A stretch of 64,000 nucleotides of DNA from Paenibacillus periandrae (lineage in GTDB: Bacteria > Bacillota > Bacilli > Paenibacillales > NBRC-103111). The notes beneath the pieces are model-generated. The model was not told the DNA's origin and did no database searches. It saw only the letters and a list, made by a program, of their open reading frames with translations. This document shows positions 24,563-32,143 of the stretch, one piece after another (positions within the stretch are counted from its first letter, which is position 1; every line of letters begins with the position of its first letter). The position numbers and the translations under genes are program-made. The stretch lies in contig NZ_JAJNMU010000026.1 in NCBI RefSeq assembly GCF_022458865.1, positions 1-64,000 of the forward strand, given 5' to 3'.

Positions 24563-26119
24563 ATGAAGCACAACGAACCGGAATATTGGGAGAAACAGCT
24601 GGCAAATTCACCAATCCCCAAAGGTGAAGCGGGCTTTTCCAAGGATTTAATGCAAAAAATTAAGGAGCGTGTTGAGATGCAGGAACGTCCGACAAACAGG
24701 CGGTGGCTGAAGCTGGCTCCGCTGCTGGCTATATCTGTGATGCTTGTCTTCGGCTTTTTTCAATGGGAACGGTTAGAAAGCATAGTCGGTCCCATGTCCA
24801 AGCCTGTTGTTCCGATGGCTTTGGAGCCTATCGATGCAGAAAAGGAATTCACCCTCAAAGTCGCCTATTTCCATGAGAACACCTTCATGATGCACTATGG
24901 CAAAGCCTACACCATTCGTTATCCGAATATTGAGGTCAAGGTCATTACGATGGGGGATAACGGTTGGAATAGCTTTGACGATAAGGACAAAATCCTTGAG
25001 CTGCTGGATAAGGAAAAGCCCGACGTCGTTTACCTGTCCCCGAATATATACGGTGAGCTGGCCAAGGAAGGCCGTCTGAATCCGCTTGATCCTGTAATGA
25101 AGCAGGACAGCTATGATCTGAACAACTTGTACAGCGGCGTTACGGAAACACTGCGAACGGCAGCTGACGGCAAGCTGTATGGTCTGGCGCCCGATTACGA
25201 GATGAACGCGCTCTACTATAATAAGGATCTATTCGACAAATATGGTGTGCCGTATCCGAAAAGCGGGATGAGCTGGGAAGAGACGATGCAGCTGGCGGCT
25301 CGTTTTCCGGCGAACGGGCAAGGCGGCGATCGAGTGTATGGACTGTTGCCTACCTATTACAGTGAAGCCTCACAATTGGCCGGGCAAATTGCCAAAACGA
25401 TGGGTTTGAGCATGACGAATGCGGATGGGAATCAGGTAACGCTGCGAACAGACGGATGGAAAAAGGCATGGAGTCTCGCTGCTGACGGGTATAGCCAAGG
25501 TTATGTATATCAGCCTGAGCCAAGGGCGAATCCGCAGGGCAATATCCGAATGGAGGATATGTACAAAAGGAATCCTTTTATTACCGGCAAGGCAGCAATG
25601 GCTTATTCCAGCTATTCACTCAGCAGGGATTTGGAGACGGCCAAATCACAGTATAAAATGAATTCATTTAATTGGGATATAGTCAGCGAGCCTGTTGATC
25701 CATCGAGACCCAATGAATCCGCATCGTTCACACTGGGTCCTGTATATGCAGTGAATGCTCAATCCGAACATCAACGGGCGGCCTGGGAAATGATCAAGCT
25801 TATCAATAGTGCGGAAATTATGAAGAAGTTGAACCGTTCTGCAGGAGGGGGCAGCTTGTCTGTGAGACTGCAATCCTTAAAGCCTGAGGATGGCCGCAAC
25901 TATGTGCCGTTCTATAGCATGAAGCCAAGCACGGTAGGAGCCGAATCGGGACTTCATCCTCGTGCGCTGCGCAAGTTCATGGAAGCGTACAGCCCATTGG
26001 CAGTCAAACAGATGAAAGCGGTAGTGGAAGGGCGCTTGAAGCTGGACGACGCTTTGAAGCAGCTGCAGGAGGATTCGCAAAATGCGCTGTTCTCGGCACT
26101 GCTCGATAGCCGAAACTAA
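24563..26119 (+). CDS. Anti-sigma-like membrane protein fused to a family-1 solute-binding domain
   Basis: 518 aa. A short, charged N-terminal segment (1-48), including FSKDLMQKIKERVE, resembles the cytoplasmic part of anti-sigma factors. One membrane segment (about 50-68) follows, then a complete extracellular solute-binding domain (about 95-515) with LYGLAP, YYNKDLFDKYGVPYP, and TGKAAMAYS. There is no lipobox, and the segment before the membrane span is too long and polar for a signal peptide. N-in/C-out topology is therefore likely. It follows the ECF sigma gene by 70 bases and is a paralogue of the next gene's product. Inference: ligand binding outside controls release of the sigma factor inside. 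The solute-binding fold is clear; the anti-sigma role is inferred from position and architecture. Confidence 0.75.
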   Translation: MKHNEPEYWEKQLANSPIPKGEAGFSKDLMQKIKERVEMQERPTNRRWLKLAPLLAISVMLVFGFFQWERLESIVGPMSKPVVPMALEPIDAEKEFTLKVAYFHENTFMMHYGKAYTIRYPNIEVKVITMGDNGWNSFDDKDKILELLDKEKPDVVYLSPNIYGELAKEGRLNPLDPVMKQDSYDLNNLYSGVTETLRTAADGKLYGLAPDYEMNALYYNKDLFDKYGVPYPKSGMSWEETMQLAARFPANGQGGDRVYGLLPTYYSEASQLAGQIAKTMGLSMTNADGNQVTLRTDGWKKAWSLAADGYSQGYVYQPEPRANPQGNIRMEDMYKRNPFITGKAAMAYSSYSLSRDLETAKSQYKMNSFNWDIVSEPVDPSRPNESASFTLGPVYAVNAQSEHQRAAWEMIKLINSAEIMKKLNRSAGGGSLSVRLQSLKPEDGRNYVPFYSMKPSTVGAESGLHPRALRKFMEAYSPLAVKQMKAVVEGRLKLDDALKQLQEDSQNALFSALLDSRN

Positions 26120-26160
26120 TACATGGAGCTGTACGGCATCCGATAAAGGAGCGATTGAGC

Positions 26161-27537
26161 ATGAAAGTAGCTTTCAGTAGGAAAAGCAAAACGACACGGA
26201 ATCCGGGATGGCATTGGCTTGCTGTGTCCATCGTAGGCTTTGCGCTTGTATTAAGTGGCTGTGACAAGCAGGAGGAAGCGGCCGCAGCTCCCAAGGGGGC
26301 GCTTCGTATTGCCATAGGCAACGAGAATACTTTTGAATATATGTATGCCGATTATTTTGCTGCCAAGTTCCCTGAATTGGAGGTCCAGATTATACCGACG
26401 GAGGGGATTTATGGTATCGGCAAAAAACCGCTGCAGGAGCTGACCAAGCTGATTGATCAGGAGAAGCCTGACCTGCTGTTCACGAGTTCTTTTGATTATG
26501 AGAAGCTGGCTTCGCAGGGAAAGCTGTACGACCTGTCCGCACTCATTGAAAAGGACCGATTTGATCTGGACAATTTACTGCCGGCCGCGGTCGATTATTT
26601 ACGAATCAAAGGGCAGGGGAGTATATACGGATTAGCTCCTAAGTTCTCAAGCTCTGTGCTTTTTTATAATAAAGAGCTGTTTGATCGTCATCACATCCCT
26701 TATCCGACAGACCAAATGACCTGGGCGGATATGTTCCGCTTGGCTCAGCGGTTCCCAGCAGAGGGTGGCAAAGGAGAGCGGGTGTATGGCTTTCATATGG
26801 GCTATATGAGCTCTCCACAGGATTTGGCTGATTATATAGGACAAGCTCAGGGACTCGGAATGATAGATGCTGAAGGAAAAAAGCTGCTGATGCAGACGGA
26901 TTCCTGGAAGCGGATCTATCAGCTGGTTATGGATGGCTATCGAAGCGGTGTGCTGCAATGGAATTATATGCCGGGCAAAACCCGATATGAAAAAGAGGAT
27001 GTCGAGGCAGAGGATTTATTCAGTATCGGCCGTACAGCGATGACGATTTCCAATGAAGGACAGCTCAATGCTCTAAGACAGCGGGGAGCTGCTTTCGAGT
27101 GGGGGATGGTGGGCACACCATCAGCAGATCCGGGGCATACGCGTAATCCCAATTTTTATTTATCGCCGATCTACAGCATTAATGCTCAGGCGGAGCATGT
27201 AAAGAGTGCCTGGGAGGTTATTAAATATTTCAATGGTGCTGAGGCTGCAAGGATTGAAGCGAAGACTTCCAACGATCTACCGGTTCGCAAGGAGTTCGCC
27301 CATGAGATGGATGGGCATAGTCTGGAGCCTTTTTATCAGGTGAAATATGAGGAAACGGTGCAGGGCGGATATAATGAAAACGTACCGGGTACATTTTTTG
27401 AAAAGTATCGGTCCATCGCCAAGCAGCAGGTCGATGCTATGCTAACAGGAGAAGTTACCGTCGAGCAGGGCTTGCAGCGCATTCAGCAGCAGGGTCAGCA
27501 GGCACTGGATGAAGCTTATGCGGCTGAGGTCAAGTAG
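26161..27537 (+). CDS. Solute-binding lipoprotein, paralogue of the preceding fusion protein
   Basis: About 458 aa. The lipoprotein signal ends at VLSGCDK, followed by a family-1 solute-binding domain that parallels the preceding protein along its length (LIDQEKPDLLF, IYGLAPKFSSSVLFYNKELF, RVYGFHMGY, SPIYSINAQAEHVKSAWEVI). No permease or ATPase gene follows; the next feature is a terminator-like hairpin. It probably works with the sensor protein, as ligand collector or competitor, rather than as part of a classical importer, but a permease elsewhere cannot be excluded. Start ATG 26161 is nine bases from AAAGGAG. Confidence 0.88.
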   Translation: MKVAFSRKSKTTRNPGWHWLAVSIVGFALVLSGCDKQEEAAAAPKGALRIAIGNENTFEYMYADYFAAKFPELEVQIIPTEGIYGIGKKPLQELTKLIDQEKPDLLFTSSFDYEKLASQGKLYDLSALIEKDRFDLDNLLPAAVDYLRIKGQGSIYGLAPKFSSSVLFYNKELFDRHHIPYPTDQMTWADMFRLAQRFPAEGGKGERVYGFHMGYMSSPQDLADYIGQAQGLGMIDAEGKKLLMQTDSWKRIYQLVMDGYRSGVLQWNYMPGKTRYEKEDVEAEDLFSIGRTAMTISNEGQLNALRQRGAAFEWGMVGTPSADPGHTRNPNFYLSPIYSINAQAEHVKSAWEVIKYFNGAEAARIEAKTSNDLPVRKEFAHEMDGHSLEPFYQVKYEETVQGGYNENVPGTFFEKYRSIAKQQVDAMLTGEVTVEQGLQRIQQQGQQALDEAYAAEVK

Positions 27538-27548
27538 GAAGACGGATG

Positions 27549-27597
27549 AAATCACTAAGAATTGTTTCCCTCAGCAGAGCTGGGGGTCTTTGTGATT
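27549..27597 (+). terminator. Extended hairpin ending the ECF cassette
   Basis: An inner stem CCCTCAGC/GCTGGGGG with a three-base loop lies inside an outer AATCAC/GTGATT pair. The run of T residues is short (TCTTTGTG). It marks the end of the sigma/solute-binding cassette. Confidence 0.5.
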
Positions 27598-27778
27598 CCA
27601 TTCGAAATAGTATTTACATAAACCGAATAATCGATTATTATTTTATTATAGTAGAGTGGTAAAGTGATAAAGCGTGATAGATGGATAAGGAACCAAGCTT
27701 TAATTGGATTTTTTATGGTACGATAGAGTATATGGTTTCGCAAATAAGCAAAGCAAGCATATGAATGGGGGTTTTTTC

Positions 27779-28438
27779 ATGATTAAAGCAGTCGTATTCG
27801 ATTTTGATGGATTGATTATAGATACGGAAACCGTATGGTATGAAGCTTTTAAGGAAGTATTGCAAGCTTACAATGTTCGTTATCCTTTAGAGGAGTTTGT
27901 GAAGGTTATTGGAACTCATGATGCGCTGCTGAATCAATTCCTTGAGGCTAAGGTAGGCTTAGCCGAAACAACAGTCGTTCGAAAGCTGGCCAAAGAAAGT
28001 TATTTGGTGAAAATACAAGCGTCGGAAATCCGCGATGGGGTTAAGGACTATCTGGAGACTGCACGGGAGCTTGGTTTGAAAATTGGACTGGCCTCCAGCT
28101 CTAATCGGGCTTGGGTGGAGGGGTATTTGAAGCAGCTTGGGATCTTGGACTATTTCGAAGTGATCAAAACAGGCGATCAGGTCGAAAAGGTAAAGCCAGA
28201 TCCTGCTTTATACATAAAAGCAATAGAAGAGCTTGGAGTAGCTGCGGATGAGGCGATCGCGTTTGAAGACTCCTCCAATGGTGCAAAAGCGGCCAAGGCG
28301 GCAGGCTTACATTGTGTTATTGTGCCTAATGAGGTTACAAAATCGATTATTTTTGACCAATATGATTTAAGGATTCATTCCATGAGCGAAATGAGCTTGC
28401 AGGAAGTTATCGAGTATTTAGAGAAAATTTGTGATTAA
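27779..28438 (+). CDS. HAD-superfamily hydrolase, beta-phosphoglucomutase/phosphoglycolate phosphatase-like
   Basis: 219 aa. Motif I FDFDGLIIDTE carries the nucleophile Asp and acid/base Asp, followed by a helical cap domain. Motif II is LASSSNR, motif III Lys is in VEKVKPDP, and motif IV is FEDSSNG. It belongs to the small phosphatase/phosphomutase branch (YhcW-like); the substrate is unknown. The start at ATG 27779 has GGGGG seven bases upstream; an in-frame ATG at 27761 is an alternative. It is apparently monocistronic. Confidence 0.88.
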   Translation: MIKAVVFDFDGLIIDTETVWYEAFKEVLQAYNVRYPLEEFVKVIGTHDALLNQFLEAKVGLAETTVVRKLAKESYLVKIQASEIRDGVKDYLETARELGLKIGLASSSNRAWVEGYLKQLGILDYFEVIKTGDQVEKVKPDPALYIKAIEELGVAADEAIAFEDSSNGAKAAKAAGLHCVIVPNEVTKSIIFDQYDLRIHSMSEMSLQEVIEYLEKICD

Positions 28439-28551
28439 GGGGCAGTCTGCCGCAATTGGACTTGTTTTTACATACTAAAATGTCCTAAAATAAATTTATA
28501 TGCTTAAAGTGAGATTAGTTAACCAAATCCATATAAAGAAAGGCCAACATA

Positions 28552-29370
28552 ATGAATGAGACAAACGCTTTATATCAAGAGGCGATGGATGTATTGGCTG
28601 AAACCAGTCGAACCTTTTTTATACCGATCAGTCGTCTTGTGCCCGGCTTGCAGGAGGCTGTAGCTTCTGCTTATCTGTGCATGCGGGCCATTGATGAGAT
28701 CGAGGATGACCCCTCTCTGGCGGTCGAAATTAAGGTTAAGCTGTTGAATGAGATCAGTGACATTCTCCATCGGCCGGTTTATGAGGAAGCCTTGGCAGCG
28801 CTGTTAACTCCTTATAAATCGGTGCTGCCGGAGGTTACGTTGCGACTGGCGGATTGGGTCCGATTCTGCCCGTTGTCGGCGAGTGACGTCGTACGGGAAT
28901 CGACTTCAACCATGGCCCGAGATATGGCGGGCTGGGTTGAAAGGGACTGGCAGGTTCATACGAAAGAGGATTTGGACAGCTATACTTATTGTGTAGCAGG
29001 TGCGGTAGGTGTGCTGCTATCGGAGCTATGGTTATGGCATGACGGTACCGAATCGGATTATACGGAGGCTGTAGCTTTTGGCCGCGGCTTACAGACGGTT
29101 AATATTCTTCGTAATCGTAAAGAGGATATGGAACGGGGAGTCGACTATTTTCCCGATCAGTGGGGAACGGAAGAAATGTTCGCCTACACTCGCGGCAATC
29201 TGGCGTTAGCTGACCGTTATGTTGCTAATTTGAAGCCCGGCCCTGTGTTTGATTTCTGCAAGCTGCCGTTAGCGTTGGCTCACGGCACACTATCAGCTCT
29301 GGAGGCTGGCGAAGAGAAGCTGAATCGTGCTGCCGTTATTGAGATTGTGAATCAGGCATCCGCAGAATGA
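28552..29370 (+). CDS. Squalene/phytoene synthase family protein
   Basis: 272 aa all-alpha prenyl-condensing fold. The first metal-binding motif is RAIDEIEDD (about 46-54). The second, usually LRDxxED, reads NILRNRKEDMERG (about 183-195), with Asn in place of the first Asp. Family members join two prenyl diphosphates or, like B. subtilis YisP, hydrolyse farnesyl diphosphate. No carotenoid or hopanoid genes neighbour it, so the product is unknown. The gene has its own AAAGGCC-type ribosome site and ends at a strong terminator. Confidence 0.82.
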   Translation: MNETNALYQEAMDVLAETSRTFFIPISRLVPGLQEAVASAYLCMRAIDEIEDDPSLAVEIKVKLLNEISDILHRPVYEEALAALLTPYKSVLPEVTLRLADWVRFCPLSASDVVRESTSTMARDMAGWVERDWQVHTKEDLDSYTYCVAGAVGVLLSELWLWHDGTESDYTEAVAFGRGLQTVNILRNRKEDMERGVDYFPDQWGTEEMFAYTRGNLALADRYVANLKPGPVFDFCKLPLALAHGTLSALEAGEEKLNRAAVIEIVNQASAE

Positions 29371-29393
29371 TAGTATTCCCATCGCAATAATGA

Positions 29394-29434
29394 AGAGGCT
29401 GTCCCGAAGTCAATTGACTGGTGGGACAGCCTCT
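29394..29434. terminator. Strong bidirectional terminator between convergent genes
   Basis: A perfect 12-base stem AGAGGCTGTCCC/GGGACAGCCTCT encloses a smaller palindrome AGTCAATTGACT. It separates the squalene/phytoene synthase-like gene from the dioxygenase-like gene. Confidence 0.75.
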
Positions 29435-29467
29435 ATGTGTTGGACACATAATGCTTGGAAGCTTTAC

Positions 29468-30256
29468 TTATAAGCCCATCCGGGTGAGCGCACCCTCAAA
29501 TGAGGTATCGACCTTATCATCACCGCATAAGAAACGCCAGAACTTGGCGGTTTGGATCTGATTGACACGAGCCTCGTCGCCGCACCAAGGATGGTAGGCC
29601 TTCTTGAACACCTCACGAACTTCCTCGCTATTGTAACCATCGGTATTGAACAGATTGCGCTGTTCTTGACCGGGGCGCAGCCGCAGCTTGAACACATAAC
29701 GGGTTTCATCCGTATGGTTGGGCTGGGCGCAGTGCCATATGCCGTGATGGAGAAAACCGATTGTACCGGCTTTGGCTACCATCCGTTTTTGTCCTACGAT
29801 ATTTTTATAGCGGCTGATGCTGCCATTGCTTACCTTGCGCAAATGTGAGCCAGGGAGCACCAGGGTTGGCCCCATTTCATCCGGCGCGTCGTGGGAGAAA
29901 TAGAACGCTTGAATGTCATAGCCAAACGGGCGAGTATCGATGACGGAATCGGCATGATAGCCTTGACCTTTAAGGTGCTTGGCGCGAACAATATGCATAA
30001 ATGAATGGTCATAGATAGGATATTGACCGACAAAGCTTTGAAGTGCTCCCTTTACCTGAGGCAGATTAAAGATATCCTGAATCACCTTCGATTCGTTCCA
30101 GTAGGTGGAGCCGTTGCCCTGGAATTCCCGTTGCTCCTTATAAGCAGCTTCATTCAGTTCTTGCGGGACGATTTCGTCCAATCGAATAAAGCCATTCACG
30201 GCAAATTCGGCCATTTGCTTGGCGGTCAGGAGATGCTGCTTTTCTATGCTACTCAT
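29468..30256 (-). CDS. Phytanoyl-CoA dioxygenase (PhyH)-like Fe(II)/2-oxoglutarate oxygenase
   Basis: 262 aa double-stranded beta-helix oxygenase. The iron site appears as His101-x-Asp103 in YHADS and a distal His near 174 in GIWHCAQ; RYVFKLRLRP follows. VLPGSH is typical of the family. These enzymes hydroxylate diverse small molecules using 2-oxoglutarate and oxygen. It overlaps by eight bases the gene upstream, so the two are translationally coupled. Substrate is unknown. Confidence 0.82.
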   Translation of the reverse strand: MSSIEKQHLLTAKQMAEFAVNGFIRLDEIVPQELNEAAYKEQREFQGNGSTYWNESKVIQDIFNLPQVKGALQSFVGQYPIYDHSFMHIVRAKHLKGQGYHADSVIDTRPFGYDIQAFYFSHDAPDEMGPTLVLPGSHLRKVSNGSISRYKNIVGQKRMVAKAGTIGFLHHGIWHCAQPNHTDETRYVFKLRLRPGQEQRNLFNTDGYNSEEVREVFKKAYHPWCGDEARVNQIQTAKFWRFLCGDDKVDTSFEGALTRMGL

Positions 30257-30539
30257 CGATCGTCACCTTCTTTTCCAATACGGTTTCATAAGGCAGATGT
30301 CCTTGTTCATGCTCAAAGCCAGTGCGGAAGATCGGCATCGTCGGCAGTTGGATGACGTTCCAGCCGTCGCGCATAGCGTCAAGCACGGAACCGTAGATCG
30401 GCTCGTTGGAATCGCCCGTGTTCATCTGCAGCTGCCCCTTGGGGATTGTGCTGTCGTAGAGCGCCCAGGCTACAGTGCGGCTCTCGAGATCGGGATCGCT
30501 GGAATGGAGTATCAAAATCTTTTGTCTGGTCAAGCTCAT
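30249..30539 (-). CDS. Conserved-looking small protein coupled to the PhyH-like oxygenase
   Basis: 96 aa, soluble, with an N-terminal beta strand (KILILHSSD) and alternating hydrophobic pattern (GWNVIQLPTMP). No family recognised. A perfect AAGGAGG lies ahead of the ATG, and its end overlaps the start of the PhyH-like gene, so it is a real coding gene. The promoter region upstream is filled with tandem repeats (30551-30660). A role as partner or regulator of the oxygenase is possible. Confidence 0.72.
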   Translation of the reverse strand: MSLTRQKILILHSSDPDLESRTVAWALYDSTIPKGQLQMNTGDSNEPIYGSVLDAMRDGWNVIQLPTMPIFRTGFEHEQGHLPYETVLEKKVTIDE

Positions 30540-30550
30540 GAATAGTCCTC

Positions 30551-30660
30551 CTTAGAGTTTGCGAAGCAAACTAGCTTCGTAAGCATTTACTTAGAGTTTG
30601 CGAAGCAAACTTGCTTCGAAAGCATTTACTTAGAGTTTGCGAAGCAAACTAGCTTCGTAG
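30551..30660. repeat. Tandem 39-base palindromic repeats, about 2.8 copies
   Basis: Units begin at 30551, 30590 and 30629. Each reads CTTAGAGTTTGCGAAGCAAAC followed by a second hairpin half ending GCTTCGTAAGCATTTA. Copies differ by single bases. The same modules appear at 24492-24548, inside 30666-30868, and partly at 30871-30898. They lie immediately upstream of the small gene/PhyH operon. Confidence 0.85.
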
Positions 30661-30665
30661 CGGTT

Positions 30666-30868
30666 AGAAGTCCGGTGAATAAGTCCCGCTTCGCGGCCAA
30701 ATATCCTTCCTGGGTAGTGCTTACGAAGCCAGTTTGCTTTAGCAAACTCTCAACTGTTGAAATCGTGAAATGGGATGAGATGAAGTGGTTTATTCACGAT
30801 TTCAAAGGCGAACGATGACGCTTCTCCAGGACCATTTGGCCGCTGCGCTCATTATTCACCGGACTTCT
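30666..30868. repeat. MITE-like inverted-repeat element, copy 2, carrying a nested small repeat
   Basis: About 203 bases with perfect 17-base terminal inverted repeats (AGAAGTCCGGTGAATAA and its complement). It is inverted relative to copy 1 at 2667-2832 and matches it closely, except for about 40 extra bases at roughly 30709-30753. Those extra bases hold a unit of the small palindromic family (AGTTTGCTTTAGCAAACT with CTTACGAAG). The small repeat therefore seems to have inserted into the larger element. The rest of the gap up to 31110 holds a partial small repeat (30871-30898) and no gene. Confidence 0.82.
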
Positions 30869-31110
30869 TGAATTTGCGAAGCAAGCTTGCTCACTAAGCG
30901 TTGTTGAGTATTGTCTTAATAAAACTCACTGCTGATTGTTACTCAAGTGGCATTGAAATTAGCTTTGGCACTTTCACCTCGTAAGCGGTATCAGGCTTGT
31001 GTGAGCAGCTGATATATGTATTGTAGTATGCAAAAGGCGATCTGAGGATGTATGATAGTAGCATATGTTTACACAATACTAAGGAGTTATCAGTCTAATG
31101 GAGGGCTCAT

Positions 31111-31995
31111 ATGGATCAGGACAAGCTGCAGCTGCAATTGATACGCAGTTATTTGGAAAATGCTCAAATCATGATGCAGATGGCTCATTACACGAAGGTT
31201 GGGCCGAGCTGGCGGGATTCATATCGAATGACCGACGTGAATCGGCTCTATTATATACGTGAGGGCAGCGGGTGGATTCACATTCGCGGCAAGGATTATT
31301 ATCCGAAAGCAGGTCAGCTGTATCTGCTTCCGGCCGGGATGAAGCTGGCTTATGCACGGGATGATGCCGACCCGCTGGGCAAATACTGGTGCCATTTCTC
31401 GGCTACGGTGGGAGATGTGAATCTGTTCCAAATGCTGGAGCAGCCGCACTGGATTCAGGTTCAGGATGAGGTGCGGCTGGAGCAGCAATTTCAGCAATTG
31501 GTTGACCTGCATCGCAGCAATACGTTGACCGCACCGCTGAGGATCAAATCGATCCTGCTTGAGATTATTTCCGAATATATCGAGCAGTCTACCGAGCAGC
31601 CGCATCTGACTGCAACTACGAGCACATCAAAGATTCATAGTGTGCTGTCCTACATCGAAAGCCATTTGTCCGAGCAGATGTCGGTAGATGAGCTGGCTAA
31701 GCTGGTGCACTTTCACCCGAATTATTTTATGCATTATTTCAAAACCATGATGGGTCTTTCCCCGATCGTCTATATTAATAAAAAAAGATTGGACAAGGCA
31801 CGCAGACTGCTCACAACAACCGAGCATACGATCTCTGCGATAGCCGATGAAATCGGAATGGAGCTGTATTATTTTTCGCGTATTTTCAAAAAACAGACAG
31901 GTATGTCACCGTCTGAGTACCGCAAGGCTTCCGGGAAAACGCATATTTCTGAAGAGGAAACCGAGCAGGAACCGAACGGAATTTTCCCTCATTAA
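31111..31995 (+). CDS. AraC-family transcriptional regulator
   Basis: 294 aa. An N-terminal cupin domain (YYIREGSGWIHIRGKDYYPKAG) is followed by two helix-turn-helix motifs at about 175-275 ending YYFSRIFKKQTGMSPSEYRK. GGAGGG precedes the ATG. It stands between the repeat-rich region shared with the small gene/PhyH operon (divergent) and an ABC exporter gene 149 bases downstream. Either could be a target. Confidence 0.9.
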   Translation: MDQDKLQLQLIRSYLENAQIMMQMAHYTKVGPSWRDSYRMTDVNRLYYIREGSGWIHIRGKDYYPKAGQLYLLPAGMKLAYARDDADPLGKYWCHFSATVGDVNLFQMLEQPHWIQVQDEVRLEQQFQQLVDLHRSNTLTAPLRIKSILLEIISEYIEQSTEQPHLTATTSTSKIHSVLSYIESHLSEQMSVDELAKLVHFHPNYFMHYFKTMMGLSPIVYINKKRLDKARRLLTTTEHTISAIADEIGMELYYFSRIFKKQTGMSPSEYRKASGKTHISEEETEQEPNGIFPH

Positions 31996-32143
31996 CAAGA
32001 GGTTACCGAGGGTTAGTTATTCAGTGCTCTTGAAGGAAAGTTTGGCTATTAATGGAATTAGGGATTTAATAATGATTCAAAATTGATTATGATGGGGGCA
32101 GAGAACAAATACATTCGGATACAGAGAAAGGAAAGTGATTGGG

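Noticed and set aside
23954..27537. Ordinary sugar ABC importer cassette
   Set aside because: Two solute-binding genes are present but there is no permease, and the first lacks a lipobox and follows an ECF sigma gene, so a sensing role fits better.
30551..30660. CRISPR-like array in the 39-base tandem repeats
   Set aside because: The units are directly adjacent with no spacers, and the same unit occurs singly elsewhere in the window.
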